The position numbers were made by a program, and so were the translations under genes. This document shows, in pieces, positions 36,076 through 46,248 of a stretch of 64,000 bases of DNA. Position 1 is the first letter of the stretch. Every line of letters starts with the position of its first letter. The DNA is from Beroe forskalii. Its lineage: Eukaryota > Ctenophora > Nuda > Beroida > Beroidae. The DNA lies in contig WFMF01000017.1 of assembly GCA_011033025.1 (NCBI GenBank), forward strand, positions 930,001 to 994,000. The letters run 5' to 3'. Under the pieces are notes generated by a model. The model did no database searches. It was not told where the DNA came from and saw only the letters and a program-made list of their open reading frames with translations.

Positions 36076-36681
36076 CATGGGTGGAGCAGGAGCCGGGGAC
36101 AGGGGGTTTTTTCCCCGGCTCTATTTATGGAGCCGGGGAATAGTATCCTTTTTCCCCGGCTCAAATTTTACAAAATTTTCAACCTCATTGTCCAGCATTG
36201 GGCCTTACTTTTTAAGTTACATTTCTGGCATATCTATAATTGTGTAAAAATTCGCTTTTGTTATTTCAAGGCTACCTTGCCCAAATAAGATTATGACCAT
36301 CATTAACCGATACTCATAAAAATTAGATTCAGTGTGGTTACTGTACATGACTCTTTCATTTGATAGGCGATTTTACCAATCAGTAATTCAGTGCTATAAC
36401 ACAATATTATGATGTCACTTCCATATGCGTATCATTTTTGATATGCTGTAACGTGAGAACATGTAGATATTGAGATATTGGTCCGACCTGATTGCTTAAG
36501 GAAAACAAACATCCTTGGAACTGGGAGCGGGAAGCTAATGTTTCATACAACTACATTAATGTTCGTCTTTCGTCATCAAAAATGTTGTTGGACTGCTATA
36601 ATTAAATTACCATAATTCAATTAGCGTTAATTTTCGAGGGAAAAATTCCCCGGCTCAAAAATCAACTTTGCTCCACCGATG
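36076..36681. mobile_element. hAT-like MITE inserted in the right foldback arm
   Basis: The termini CATGGGTGGAGCA and (inverted) CATCGGTGGAGCA match at 12 of 13 bases. Direct repeats ATGTCGAT flank it (36068-36075, 36682-36689). The opposite arm has the uninterrupted sequence with a single ATGTCGAT, giving a clean empty site. Just inside both ends are several CCCCGGCTC motifs. It is non-coding. Confidence 0.9.
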
Positions 36682-37282
36682 ATGTCGATCAGTTTATCAA
36701 ATGCTCAGCATCATCACCACTTCACCCTCATTAACATTCGGTCATTCGGAGCTAGTGTGTGATATTTCAATAAACACGGCCTTCCGCCTTTGTTGTAAAC
36801 TATATTTGAAAATTCCTTGAAATAACGGTCAAGTTCTCCCTGCCCTACTTCGATCAAGCAAAAATCGGTCAAGTACACCCTACTTCGATCTATATCTCGC
36901 GGAACTGCAGCAGAATCTTGCGCGCGCGGATATAAGCGCGCGCGTAGAATCCGCGGATGGTCACGCCATACCGCGCCTTCCATACAAGTATGGCCGATAC
37001 AAATCGTCAACGCTCCAGGGGTTCCCGGGGTCCAATTTCAAAAAACCGGATATCCTCGGTCTTGTCTCACCGAGATCTATCGCTCAGGGGTTGAGCACCA
37101 AAAATTTAATTTTTTTGGTGCACCCTATTAACTTATTACAATTGTTAATTCTTGAAGTTTATGGATGGTAAAGCTTATAATCTGACAGTAAGTAAGTAGA
37201 TCAGTTCAACTGATATTTTAACATTGAAGCAGCTGTTGTTGCATTGGAACTGCCATCTTTCTCATATCATATGTTGTGAGGA

Positions 37283-37690
37283 AAATAATGCTAAAATGCT
37301 GCTCACAAACACAACCAGTATTGAATCCCATTTATCTCAGTCCTTAATGTCATATTCCTCCCAAATGTCACATTTGTCCAAAATGTCACATTTGTACCAA
37401 ATTTCACATTTGTCCCAATTGTCCCAAATGTCACATTTGTCCCAAATGTCACATTTTTCCTTGTCCCAATTCATTTTTCGGGACCCTTTTTTCTGTTTCA
37501 TGTGTCCCATTTGTCCCATTTGTCCCATTTTTACCAGTTGTGAGTCACTTTTCGAGACCAAATTGTCCCATTTTCTAGCTGTCCCAATTGTCCCATTTGT
37601 CCCAAATGTCTCATTTGTCCCAAATGTCCCTGTCCCAATCCACTTTTTTTTGAGTTAGGGACAATTGGGGCAGTGGCATCCCCTTTATGA
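37283..37690 (+). repeat. TTTGTCCCAAATGTCACA tandem repeat, copy 2
   Basis: Short irregular units of TTGTCCCAAATG. The right part, GTCCCAATCCACTTTTTTTT and AGTTAGGGACAATTGGGGCA, is the inverted equivalent of the introduction at 13634-13700. This copy is longer and more regular than copy 1. The frame covering it is repeat-derived. Confidence 0.7.
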
Positions 37691-37733
37691 AAGAATAACT
37701 TTCAAGTGGGCCAGCGTGCATGCAGTCACCAGC

Positions 37734-38609
37734 TTCCTAAGCCTGCATAGGTGTGTGTACGCGCCGCGCGCTTCCCTACGGGGAAGCGCGCCGCGCGAGC
37801 CAAACAGGGATATACGTGTTTAGCAAGTCACTGGCGCGCGTGGCTTGTATTGCATTGCATTGCACCCGTTCTTCATTTCACCAGATGGTCGACGGGCGAT
37901 GTCCGTCCCTTTATTCTGACTTGCAAAGTGACGTCCAAATGTGGAACGTTGCGCCGCGCGCGCGAGGGTAGGGTAACATCCTACGAACCAGATGGTTACG
38001 TGCTTAGCACGCAATTGCTAAACACGTATATCCCTGTGTGGCTCGCGCGGCGCGCTTCCCCAGCACAGGGAAGCGCGCGGCGCGTACACACACCTATGCG
38101 GGCTTAGGAAAGCACGCAAAAGAGGGCTCTGGTTAGAGCAACACACGTTCGGCATGTAAGACGCTCACCTGCACCGTCCATGCCCGGTGGTGCAGTGGCG
38201 GTTCTGGTTGCGGTAATGCGGTGGTTGATGGATTTCTCCCATCCCTGCGCGCAACACTCGGAGGTTTGGAGGGTCGTGTTGCATACTCCCCGCACGGAAA
38301 ACCTTGCGTGCCTGGTGGAGGGTAGGGTATAGGTAACATTTTACAATGCGGTGGGCTCGGCCACCTTGCTTGGTCGGCGTGACATTTGCTTTTGTGCGTG
38401 CAGTGCAGCGATTGGCTGTCGCGCGCGCGCCGCAGCTGGACGGATGGTATGTACTGTCTACTTAAAATTATGTACTGTCACTAAAATTAGACAGTACAAT
38501 ACGGCTAATTTAACAATTGCAATCGTGCTACCCTAGATTACCTTTGCTAAACACGTATACCCCTGTTTGCGTTGCGCCGCGCGCGTACACACCTATGCGG
38601 GCTTAGGAA
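37734..38609. mobile_element. CpG-rich inverted-repeat element with three related termini
   Basis: The terminus TTCCTAAGCCTGCATAGGTG TGTGTACGCG is present at 37734 and inverted at 38110 and again at 38609. The first pair bounds 377 bases whose arms contain nested GC-rich hairpins (GCGCTTCCC...GGGAAGCGC). Next to each arm is AACAGGGATATACGTGTTTA or its complement. The second right end may mark a longer element enclosing 38111-38600, or two overlapping insertions. Target duplications were not resolved and no protein is encoded. Confidence 0.7.
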
Positions 38610-38857
38610 AGATAAACCTTAACATGCCAGGTCGACATGTAAGAAGCATAACAAAATAAATTTCTTTTCCTAATTAATTTCTTTTTCTTTTTCTATTTTT
38701 TTGACATAAATGGTATAGGTATCATTTTGAAGAAGATAAAATTTGTGAGCATCGAATAATAAAACTGATAAGATGAAGTAGTGTACAGTTTAAAGCAAGT
38801 TTGGGTTATTCAAAGGGCCTAGGCGAGGAATTTTTATGCAAGTTTATTATTATGCAT

Positions 38858-39100
38858 ATGTGTCTTCATAGGTTGAAAACAACAGGTTGAAAAGAAGGTC
38901 GAAAGGACATGTAGAATTTTACTGTGCCCCAGTCTGGATGGTTTTCACAACAGGAACTATCTTTTCCTCATCTCTCTTGAAGATTGAAAGAATGATCTGA
39001 AATTTCCAAGCCAAGAAGGGTCTTCATTGAACCCTTTCTACCTACCTTTTCAACCTACTTTTCGACCTGTTGCTTTCAACCTATGAGCACACATATCAGT
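38858..39100. mobile_element. Hairpin MITE
   Basis: The inverted pair ATATGTGTCTTCATAGGTTG AAAACAACAGG at the left and CCTGTTGCTTTCAACCTATG AGCACACATAT at the right differ at a few bases. A second inverted pair (AGAAGGTCGAAAGG / CTACTTTTCGACC) is nested inside. About 245 bases long and non-coding. Confidence 0.7.
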
Positions 39101-39311
39101 TATACCATTTAAGCAGGCTCAATTAACTCATCATGTTCATCTTTATTTCTTATGTCATAATTCTGACTTTAGACTGGGGTACCTTGTGAAGGTATGAAAT
39201 AATAGTGAAGTATTAAATTGTAGAATTTTATTCTATTTTGGACACCTTGGCTAGGAGGTGTGGAAACAAAGGATGAAGTTTATTGCCTTATTTTAATAGA
39301 GTGAATTGTGT

Positions 39312-40883
39312 ATGGTGGCTCAAACCCGCCACCAGAAAAAAAATTAAAATTTTTTTCGAATTCAAAAAAAATTTAAAAAAATTTTAAAAAAATAATTTTT
39401 TTAATTTTAAATTTTGTTTTTAAAAAAATTTTTTGATTTTTGAAAAAAATTTTGAAAAATTTTTTTTTTTTTAATTTTAAAATTAAAAATCATGGCTCAA
39501 ACCCGCCACGAAAACTAAAACTGAAAATGAAAATCGTTTTTTATTCAAATCACGTACGAACTTTTTGTGCGCCGCGCAAAAGATTTTAAAATTAATTTGA
39601 AAAACGAAATCGCTTCATCTTGAAACATCATGAAAAACGTGTTTGGCGTTCGCGCGTTACGTTAAGTTCATAATGTTAGCAAAATGATATGATCAGCAGC
39701 CAAATTCAAGTCCCAACGGCAAAGCTCTCGACCAGTCCATCAACCTTTCCTAGTCGATGTTACCCCTTTTATTCCCACTGAGCCAGAGCTGGGCTATCTG
39801 TAATCCTTCAGTGTCATTCTTCTCAATGGGCGGGGCTGTTGCAGTCACCTTATTTCTCAATATGCATCACAGGACAAAGCCGCCTGTTGTTACCCACAAC
39901 AGAGACGCCTGCCATTCTCCTCAATTATGTAGAATTAAGTAGAATGACAGGCGATCAGCAGGCGGCCTAGTCCATTGACTCATTGAATAGAATGACAGGG
40001 GATCCTCTGAGAATGATGTCATGCTACACCAGCCATTGAGGGGAACTACAGGCGGCTCCACCCATTTGGTGGAATGTGATGAAGCCCCGCCCATTGAGTA
40101 GAATAAGAGGACAATCAAACTGTTTAGGAGTTTAGTACCTTCAATGGATAGGGCCATCAGTCATTCTTATCAATGGGCGGGGATGCCTGTCATCCTTCTC
40201 AATGGGTGGGCTGCCTGTCATTGATTTACTAAAAATCCTAAGCAGGCGGATTCGTCTCCCATTCCTCTCAATGGGCGGGGCCGCTTCACATTCCTTCAAA
40301 TGGGTGGGGCCGCCTGTTATTCCCCTCAATAATGGGTAATAATAGATCCCTGGGTAATAATAGATCCCTCGTTATTCTATTCAATGGGCTGGGGTGCCTG
40401 CTGATTGCCTGCTGATTGCCTGCCATTCTACAAGTACATAATTGAGTAGAAAGTCTGATGGACTGGCTGAGAACTTTACTGGGACGTGAATTTGGCTGCT
40501 CATATCATTTTGCTTACTTATACATTATGAACTTAACGTAACGCGCGAACGCCAAACGCGTTTTTCATGATGTTTCAAGATGAAGCGATTTCGTTTTTCA
40601 AATTAATTTTAAAATCTTTTGCGCGGCGCACAAAAAGTTCGTACGTGATTTGAATAAAAAACGATTTTCATTTTCAGTTTTAGTTTTCGTGGCGGGTTTG
40701 AGCCATGATTTTTAATTTTTAATTTTTTTTCAATTTTTTTTTCAAAATTTTTTTAAAAAATTTAAAAAAATTTTTTAAAACAAAATTTAAAATTAAAAAA
40801 AATTTTTTTTTAATTTTTTTTAAATTTTTTTTTAATTTGAAAAATTTTTTAATTTTTTTCTGGTGGCGGGTTTGAGCCACCAT
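39312..40883. mobile_element. Second foldback transposon with minisatellite core
   Basis: AATTGTGT flanks both ends (39304-39311, 40884-40891): an 8-bp target duplication. The termini are ATGGTGGCTCAAACCCGCCA and its complement. Each arm of about 430 bases has an outer A/T-only stretch and a repeated inner GGCTCAAACCCGCCACGAAA, then matching sequence up to about 39745 and 40450. The core (39760-40440) is a diverged tandem repeat. No coding capacity. Confidence 0.9.
39760..40440. repeat. CAATGGGCGGGGC minisatellite core of the second foldback
   Basis: Units of roughly 35-50 bases built from ATTCTTCTCAATGGGCGGGG and CTGCCTGTCATTC, with variants CAATGGGTGGG and AGGCGGC. Both orientations occur: the left part (39900-40090) reads partly as the complement. 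Units are diverged, so the period is uneven. Confidence 0.75.
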
Positions 40884-40891
40884 AATTGTGT

Positions 40892-41257
40892 TACTTTATA
40901 GTAAAATCATTATATTATATGAAACTTCCCCACACTGGATAAATACATTGATGAACTTAATTTCCTTGATGAACTTGGAGCTTCTGAAACTAACACATTA
41001 CATCTTGTGGTTGGGGGAGCATTGGGCGCCCATCAAATGCATTCAACCCCACAACACAGTCGCAAGTCCGTGTGCCACAGTGTTACCTTTCAGTACACCA
41101 TATCATTGTTGGTGTCTCATGCTTTGTTTGGATCTGCCTAGCTCTCTGATGAAGGCATTTCTTTCAAAGATCCCGTCAAAGACTATGGTTGGAGTTGTTG
41201 GAGAGTTCTGTGGCTTGACTACAAAGATGACTGTATTTGTTCTACAAAGAAGATGTT
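40892..41257 (+). other. Unassigned stretch with a weak open frame
   Basis: A frame of about 160 codons (40888-41370) crosses it and runs into the MITE at 41262. Its composition is ordinary (for example MKAFLSKIPSKTMVGVVGEF), but I recognise no domain, and the start lies in the foldback's target duplication. Probably chance or an old exon. Confidence 0.3.
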
Positions 41258-41261
41258 TTAA

Positions 41262-41495
41262 GGCGCCCGTAACGTTCGACGGTCGAGCGATTGGAATTGG
41301 TCAATCGATCAATCCATTTGAACAAATGATGTGTTTTACTGCTCCCTTAAATGACTTGAATCGTGTTTAAATGATCAATATTTAGTTGTTTTCCTACTAG
41401 CTCAAACATTTTCTATTCAAAACACATCAGTCTATCAAATGAAGTTGATCAATCAACCAATTCCAATCGATCGACCAATTAATGTTACGGGCGCC
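41262..41495. mobile_element. PIF/Harbinger-like MITE, copy 1
   Basis: The termini GGCGCCCGTAACGTTCGACG and (inverted) GGCGCCCGTAACATTAATTG open an imperfect palindrome rich in TTGATCAATC and GATCGACC. TAA precedes and TTA follows. The second copy at 42992-43206 has a clean TAA duplication, which indicates a TWA-targeting PIF/Harbinger-type mover. It is non-coding. Confidence 0.75.
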
Positions 41496-41689
41496 TTATA
41501 TTATATTAACTTATTTTTATCCATCCACTGGTCCTCTACTTCTCTTCACTAAGTGTGTTACTTAATTTCTTGATGCTTGGAGTACATACAAAGACCAAAT
41601 AGCAAGTTTCAGTTTAATTCAGGCTGGTGGTAACTGCACTTCACAGTGCTATACCCTGGTACCAGGGCGTGACTGCTGGGGGGCCTACC

Positions 41690-41900
41690 TCATAAAAAGC
41701 TCTCGCAATTTAAACACCCCGAAAGCTGAGGTAGGTATTCGACTGAAGAAGCCTGCACACCACTCATCTTGGTGTGACTCATTTGGATCCTGCTGCTCTC
41801 TACATTGCATTACCTAAAGGGATCATGTTGGAGTTCAAGTCAGAGTTGGAGAAAAGTCTTGCAGATTGATGTCTTGAAGTTTTCTTTTTAATTCAAATAT
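41690..41900 (+). repeat. Interspersed repeat, copy 1 (partner 42592-42795)
   Basis: CACCCCGAAAGCTGAGGTAG, CACCACTCATCTTGGTGTGA, GCATTACCTAAAGGGATCAT and GGAGAAAAGTCTTG occur in the same order at 42592-42795. This copy is followed by TTTTAAACTTAACAACACTA, the uninterrupted (empty-site) version of the sequence around the second MITE. Confidence 0.75.
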
Positions 41901-42239
41901 ATTATTTTTATTATATTTCAAATTGTTTTAAACTTAACAACACTACTAATTACAATCAAATTTGAGAATGTTGTGTTACACTATGTGGAGATCCTGAAGA
42001 AGAAATATTTAATTTCAAAACTGTCAGTCGATTAGTGGTATACATAGTGTGTGGGTTTGATATCATTTTTGAGATTTGTATTTCACTGCATCAATGATCA
42101 ATCACTTCAATCATTTCAAATTGATGATAATGTATATGTGTGCAGATCGCTCGATACCGAGGGCTTGATAACCTTACATACTAACACTTTCCCGCACAAC
42201 TCTTTTATACAGTAACTTGTTGTAGAATACAGTTAGATG

Positions 42240-42580
42240 TGGAACAATGATATCAGTACAGTTTTTGAGTACCCTCATAGGAATGTCACTTGCTTCAATT
42301 CAATTCAATTCTTTCTTATTGTCCAAATCATTTATGACTTGAGTTACTTCATTAGTTGAGCATGGTTCGAAATACATACTGTCATTTATCCTGTTGGACA
42401 TATACATAGTTAAATCAGGTATTTGACAAAAGGGCATCTCACTATCCCATTCATTATATGAATTTTTATTGTGGTTGGGTGCTACAGATTTAATATTTAT
42501 TGAATTCATTGGCAATAATCCTCCTATCTTTCACTAGCTCCCATTTATCATAGACCTTGGTTAACTCTTCGAATTGCACT
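42240..42580 (-). pseudogene. LINE ORF2 fragment, N-terminal edge of the reverse transcriptase
   Basis: Minus-strand frames read ELTKVYDKWELVKDRRIIAN, EFNKY, then SVAPNHNKNSYNEWDS, SMYFEPCSTNEVTQVINDLD and NKK; after a frameshift DIPMRVLKNCTDIIV follows. FNKYF..VAP...SMFF.P.T..EV...I..L.NKK...DIP is the conserved lead-in to RT motif 1 of Jockey/CR1-type LINEs. No palm motifs follow. It lies on the same strand as the endonuclease fragment at 44310-44700 and may be part of the same broken insertion. Confidence 0.65.
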
Positions 42581-42591
42581 TACTTCTGAAT

Positions 42592-42795
42592 TCAAACACC
42601 CCCAAAAGCTGAGGTAGGTATTGGACTGAAGATCTCTGAACACCACTCATCTTGGTGTGACTCACTTGGATCCTGTTGCTCTCAACATTGCATTACCTAA
42701 AGGGATCATGTTGGTGTTCAAGTATGGAGTTGGAGAAAAGTCTTGAAGATCAATGTCTTGAAGAAAGATTTATTTTTAATTCAAATATATTTTTC
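42592..42795 (+). repeat. Interspersed repeat, copy 2
   Basis: The counterpart of 41690-41900 with scattered substitutions. It lies between the LINE fragment and the palindrome starting at 42836. Confidence 0.75.
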
Positions 42796-42835
42796 AGTTG
42801 CTTCAGTGGGGTTATACTTAAGAGTCGCATTGTTT

Positions 42836-43350
42836 CAATTGATTTGATTAAATTCTGATATTCCTCTTATATTGCGAACTCGTTTAGTGAAACAAGGAGT
42901 TATTAATCAAAAATATTTTCAATGATCGACATCATCTTCAGTTCTCAAATTTGATTGTAATTAGTAACGTGTTGTTATGTTTTAAACTTAAGGCACCTGT
43001 AACGTTTGTCGGTCGATCGAATGGAATTGGTTGATCGATCAACTTCATTTGACCGACTGATGTGTTTTAAATAGAAAATCTATGAGCTAGTAGGGAAACA
43101 ACTGAATATTGCTCATTTAAACACAATTCAAGTCATTAGGGATCAGAAAAACACATCATTCGTTCCAATGGAGTTGATCGATTGACCAACGAACGTTACA
43201 GGCGCCTAACAACACTACTAATCACAATCAAATTTGAGAACTGAAGATGATGTCGATCATTGAAAATATTTTTGATTAATAACTCCTTGTTTCACTAAAC
43301 GAGTTCGCAATATAAGAGGAATATCAGAATTTAATCAAATCAATTGAAAT
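42836..43350. repeat. Large inverted repeat with a MITE at its centre
   Basis: The left arm (42836 to about 42991) starting CAATTGATTTGATTAAATTC is the near-exact complement of 43207-43350. Each arm ends towards the centre in CAAATTTGATTGTAATTAGT or its complement, and the MITE at 42992-43206 occupies the loop. The innermost arm sequence also occurs at about 2400-2440 and 8490-8530 in the retroelement leader and at 41930-41965, so it is a dispersed sequence. Confidence 0.85.
42992..43206. mobile_element. PIF/Harbinger-like MITE, copy 2
   Basis: The termini GGCACCTGTAACGTTTGTCG and (inverted) GGCGCCTGTAACGTTCGTTG are flanked by TAA on both sides (42989-42991, 43207-43209). The related sequence at 41940 reads AAACTTAACAACAC with one TAA, i.e. 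the empty site. It shares TIR and interior (ACACATCA, GTTGATCGAT) with copy 1. Confidence 0.85.
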
Positions 43351-43448
43351 ATATTTTTAGCATATTGATTTGATAAGGCCATTTGTAACCCAGGGATTTG
43401 TTAGACGATTGTGGCAAGACTTGAAGAACTTGGCAGGATCTATTTTAA

Positions 43449-44167
43449 GGGGGGGGGTTCACCCCTCACATTTTGGAAAACACGAATTTGAGATATGAGT
43501 TGGCCAGGATGGCCAGGGCGTGTACCAACATTTTGACAGTGGTCTTGAGTCCATAGGTCCAACATTGCCCATGTGAGGCCTCGGAGCAAAAATGGCGTCC
43601 AAAAATCGAAATTTTCCCTGATGGAGATAGAGGTTAGCTTTTGGTTGCATTCGATTCGTCTCGACAAGCTGATCATTTTAGTGTATTTGTTTGTCAAAAT
43701 CAGATGAAAAACGGCCAAGTTATGCCCATGCGAAGCATGTGTGTCAAAGTGGCAGTTGGCCTATTTTGGGCCTTAAGATGGCCATTTTGGCCACATTTTT
43801 GGAGATATGAGCTTCAAACTTGTTTTGTCCATCATTTAGGTCAAAATTGATGAGCAAACCAATTTTTAAGTGAATTGGACCTTATTTGGCCATTTTAGCC
43901 CATAAAACCTTCAAAAATCCACTAAATCACTTATATCTCAGTTAGCGCTTTTGCCCAAATGGACTTTACTCTTTTCGCTACTCCTCCGCCATTTTTCAAT
44001 GTTTCTGCATGAAATTTTCAGAATCGCTTTGAAACTTAATTTTGCACTTATGTTATTGACCAAAATTTTGAGTTAGGCCTCCAAAAAATTTTTATGCCCA
44101 TGAGAGCCAAAATGCCCAGGGATTTTGGCTCTCATGTGCATAAAATTTTTGGTCCCCCCCCCCCCCC
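43449..44167. mobile_element. TTAA-flanked element with poly-G/poly-C termini
   Basis: TTAA lies at both edges (43445-43448, 44168-44171). The element begins with a run of G and ends with a run of C, so the outer inverted repeat is TTTTAAGGGGGGGG. Near the right end a hairpin (about 44091-44152) has arms ATGCCCATGAGAGCCAAAAT / ATTTTGGCTCTCATGTGCAT. The interior repeats GGCCATTTTGGCC-like phrases. TTAA targets are typical of piggyBac-type transposons, but no transposase is present. Confidence 0.65.
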
Positions 44168-44309
44168 TTAAAACATTCATCAATTGTATCCTGGAGACCT
44201 TGCACGAATTTGCCATATCCCACTTAATCAGAACTAAAGTCTTCGATAGTTAATGTTTTAACAAGCTTGTCATTAAACAGAATGATATTGCTTTTACAGT
44301 AGTTATTTT

Positions 44310-44700
44310 GTTATATTGAGGGGAAGGAACACTCCCCTTATCATCATAAAAAATAATTTTATCTGAGCTGTCATAGAAGCACACAGTTGGTAGGTGATGG
44401 GATACCTGTATTCCTTCCAGAATGCCTGATCAATGTATTATCTAAATATGTAGAATACTTTTCTTGAACATAGAGTCCTAAGCAACTACCTTTGTGTTTA
44501 TTGACTTGCTTGGAGTTGAAATAGGACACAGCCTGAAATATTGTATAAGCTTTTTATGGGATATAATCAGTGATGTTTGTTTCAGCAAGTGCAATGAAAT
44601 CAAGTTTATTTTTTTAGCATGAACAGCTTGGTTTGCAGAGAGTCGAAGTTTTGTGCCATTCCTTCTCCGTATTACAAAGAATTGACACAGTATCATTATT
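44310..44700 (-). pseudogene. LINE endonuclease (EEP-type) N-terminal fragment
   Basis: Minus-strand frames read NNDTVSILCNTEKEWHKTST, then DFIALAETNITDYIP, AYTIFQAVSYFNSKQVNKHK and GSCLGLYVQEKYSTYLDNTL. DFIALAETNI with its catalytic Glu, followed by G..LGLYV, matches the N-terminal half of apurinic-like endonucleases in Jockey/CR1 LINEs. The GDFN and SDH motifs were not found downstream, where a TTAA-flanked element begins at 44167. Several frame changes occur. Confidence 0.6.
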
Positions 44701-44710
44701 AAAGAATTTT

Positions 44711-45112
44711 TTAGTTCAGTTCTGAATTTTTGAAAATCTTACAGTTTTTCAAACATTTTTTGACCCTTTCAATCTTTTCAGTTATATCTGGGTTATCTGC
44801 AGCATATTTATTTGAACAAATAGATTCAAATGGATGGTAGCAATTGCTATGATTGCTACAGCAGCCAATGCATAGCCAGCAGTTGCTTGTTGGACATAAG
44901 TAACAAGAATTGTGCCTGCTGGCACAATTCTTTTCCGTTGTTCTCGTATGCAGGCACTTAATTTCCTCCCCACTATCTCTGAAAGAAAATATGAAGAAAT
45001 CATGAATAACAGATGAATAACAGCTAATCAAAGTTGATTGTATGGTATATGCATAATTTTGTGGAGGTGGGTAGGTTTCACATGTGATAATTTGTTCAAG
45101 AAAGCTGCGCAT
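44711..45112 (-). pseudogene. Cys-rich open frame just upstream of the LINE endonuclease fragment
   Basis: 133 codons with a cluster reading CYLCPTSNCWLCIGCCSNHS and NCYHPF, then a charged helix (TEKIERVKKCLKNCKIF). The C-x2-C-x4-C-x2-C-x2-CC pattern could be a zinc-binding leader of the LINE ORF2 that follows 11 bases downstream on the same strand. Part of the upstream region (44900-44970) is repeated at 15826-15900. The cluster matches no family I can name. Confidence 0.4.
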
Positions 45113-46248
45113 GTTTCGTTATTCGTTGTAATGATCTGAGATTTTGTGCGAAACTTTTATTTCAGCCTCAGTTCTCCTGACAGCAGTCACACCGTTATGG
45201 TTATTGTTGCCTATTGTTACATATGTACTATTATTCGATAAATTCTTAGATTAACCAACCACTGCATAGCTAGTAGTGCATTTCATCAAAATTTTTTATC
45301 ACCAAACAGATTATAAGTTTAAAACCCATTTATTCAATAATGAATAAGATCATGATATTATTTAATAACTGTATTAAAGTTAATTTTTATTTTTTGATTG
45401 ATTGATTAATTGTATTGAATTTGCTATTGACAATCTTTTATACTTGAAAGGTGGTCAATTACTAGGTTCAGTTCCTTATTATTTAACTTCTTATTATTTA
45501 ACTTCTTAATCTGACTAGGGTTATATCTCAGCAGTCAGCTCTGATTGATGGTTCATTAGGGGAAGCAGTAAGCCCAAAGCCTTGTGACCCTGCATTTCCC
45601 CATCAATACAGAGCCTACCTTGGACTCAAGGTAATAGGCCTCCCCAAAGGATAGAGCTGAATGTAGGAAATTAAATTGTCTCAAATTATCAAAAACTCTG
45701 GCCTCTCATTGGATCTAATGTGCCTCATAATGATATCTATAATTCAAGTTTGTGTGGGATCATTTGTTTTAAATATATTTATTAATTAGGAATGAAGAAT
45801 GAGATGCAAAATAAACATTTGTTTTAGTCTGTTCTATTCATAAACATTGTTTAAATACTGATAAACATTGTTTTACTCATGTGAGTTTTGTTAGGTTTGC
45901 AGTTTGTTGTCTCTTGTGTACCCATTTTTCTACTTATGAAAAAAGTTATGAATACACTGCTTCTTTGATATGAATAAATTAATGGTTTTGTGTTTTTTTT
46001 CTCCGACCCTGAGATGATCATTGATCAGTCCTGCAGTCCTCATGATTCAATGATTTATACTTTTCATAGATACCTATTACTTTTGTTGAAATATTCAAAT
46101 TGAAATGCCTGAGTCACACACACAAACTTGGATGAGTCTGAAAATTAAGGTCAAGGCGGGGGTTGAAAAATTCGTTGAAATAGTTGGTTCTTTTCACCTT
46201 TGTTGCTGAAATTTCACTAATAAAGTATGAAATGGGTCTTCAGCCTTA
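45113..46248. other. Non-coding spacer
   Basis: AT-rich DNA with no recognised gene. TATTATTTAACTTCT occurs twice in tandem near 45476-45508, and AAACATTGTTTA occurs twice near 45842-45873. Confidence 0.5.

Larger units (their letters stand above)
31014..37127. mobile_element. 6.1-kb foldback transposon with minisatellite core (hAT-like target duplication)
   Basis: The ends are TAGGGTGCACC and its complement, flanked on both sides by TTAACTTA (31006-31013, 37128-37135), an 8-bp target duplication. The TIR extends into long inverted arms: 31014 to about 32250 is matched by about 35255-37127, once a 606-base insertion in the right arm is subtracted. Inside the arms lie two opposed blocks of a 27-bp minisatellite and a 560-base central spacer. 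The outermost bases also fold on themselves (GGTGCACC...GGTGC). An 8-bp duplication with a TAGGG start suits hAT transposons. No transposase is present, so it is non-autonomous. Confidence 0.9.

Noticed and set aside
38112-38190. tRNA or SINE head (GGTTAGAGCAACACACGTTC)
   Set aside because: A tRNA-like look, but I could not form a cloverleaf or find both A and B boxes at proper spacing.
40888-41370. 160-codon plus-strand frame as a gene
   Set aside because: It starts in the target duplication of a foldback element and ends inside a MITE; no recognised domain.
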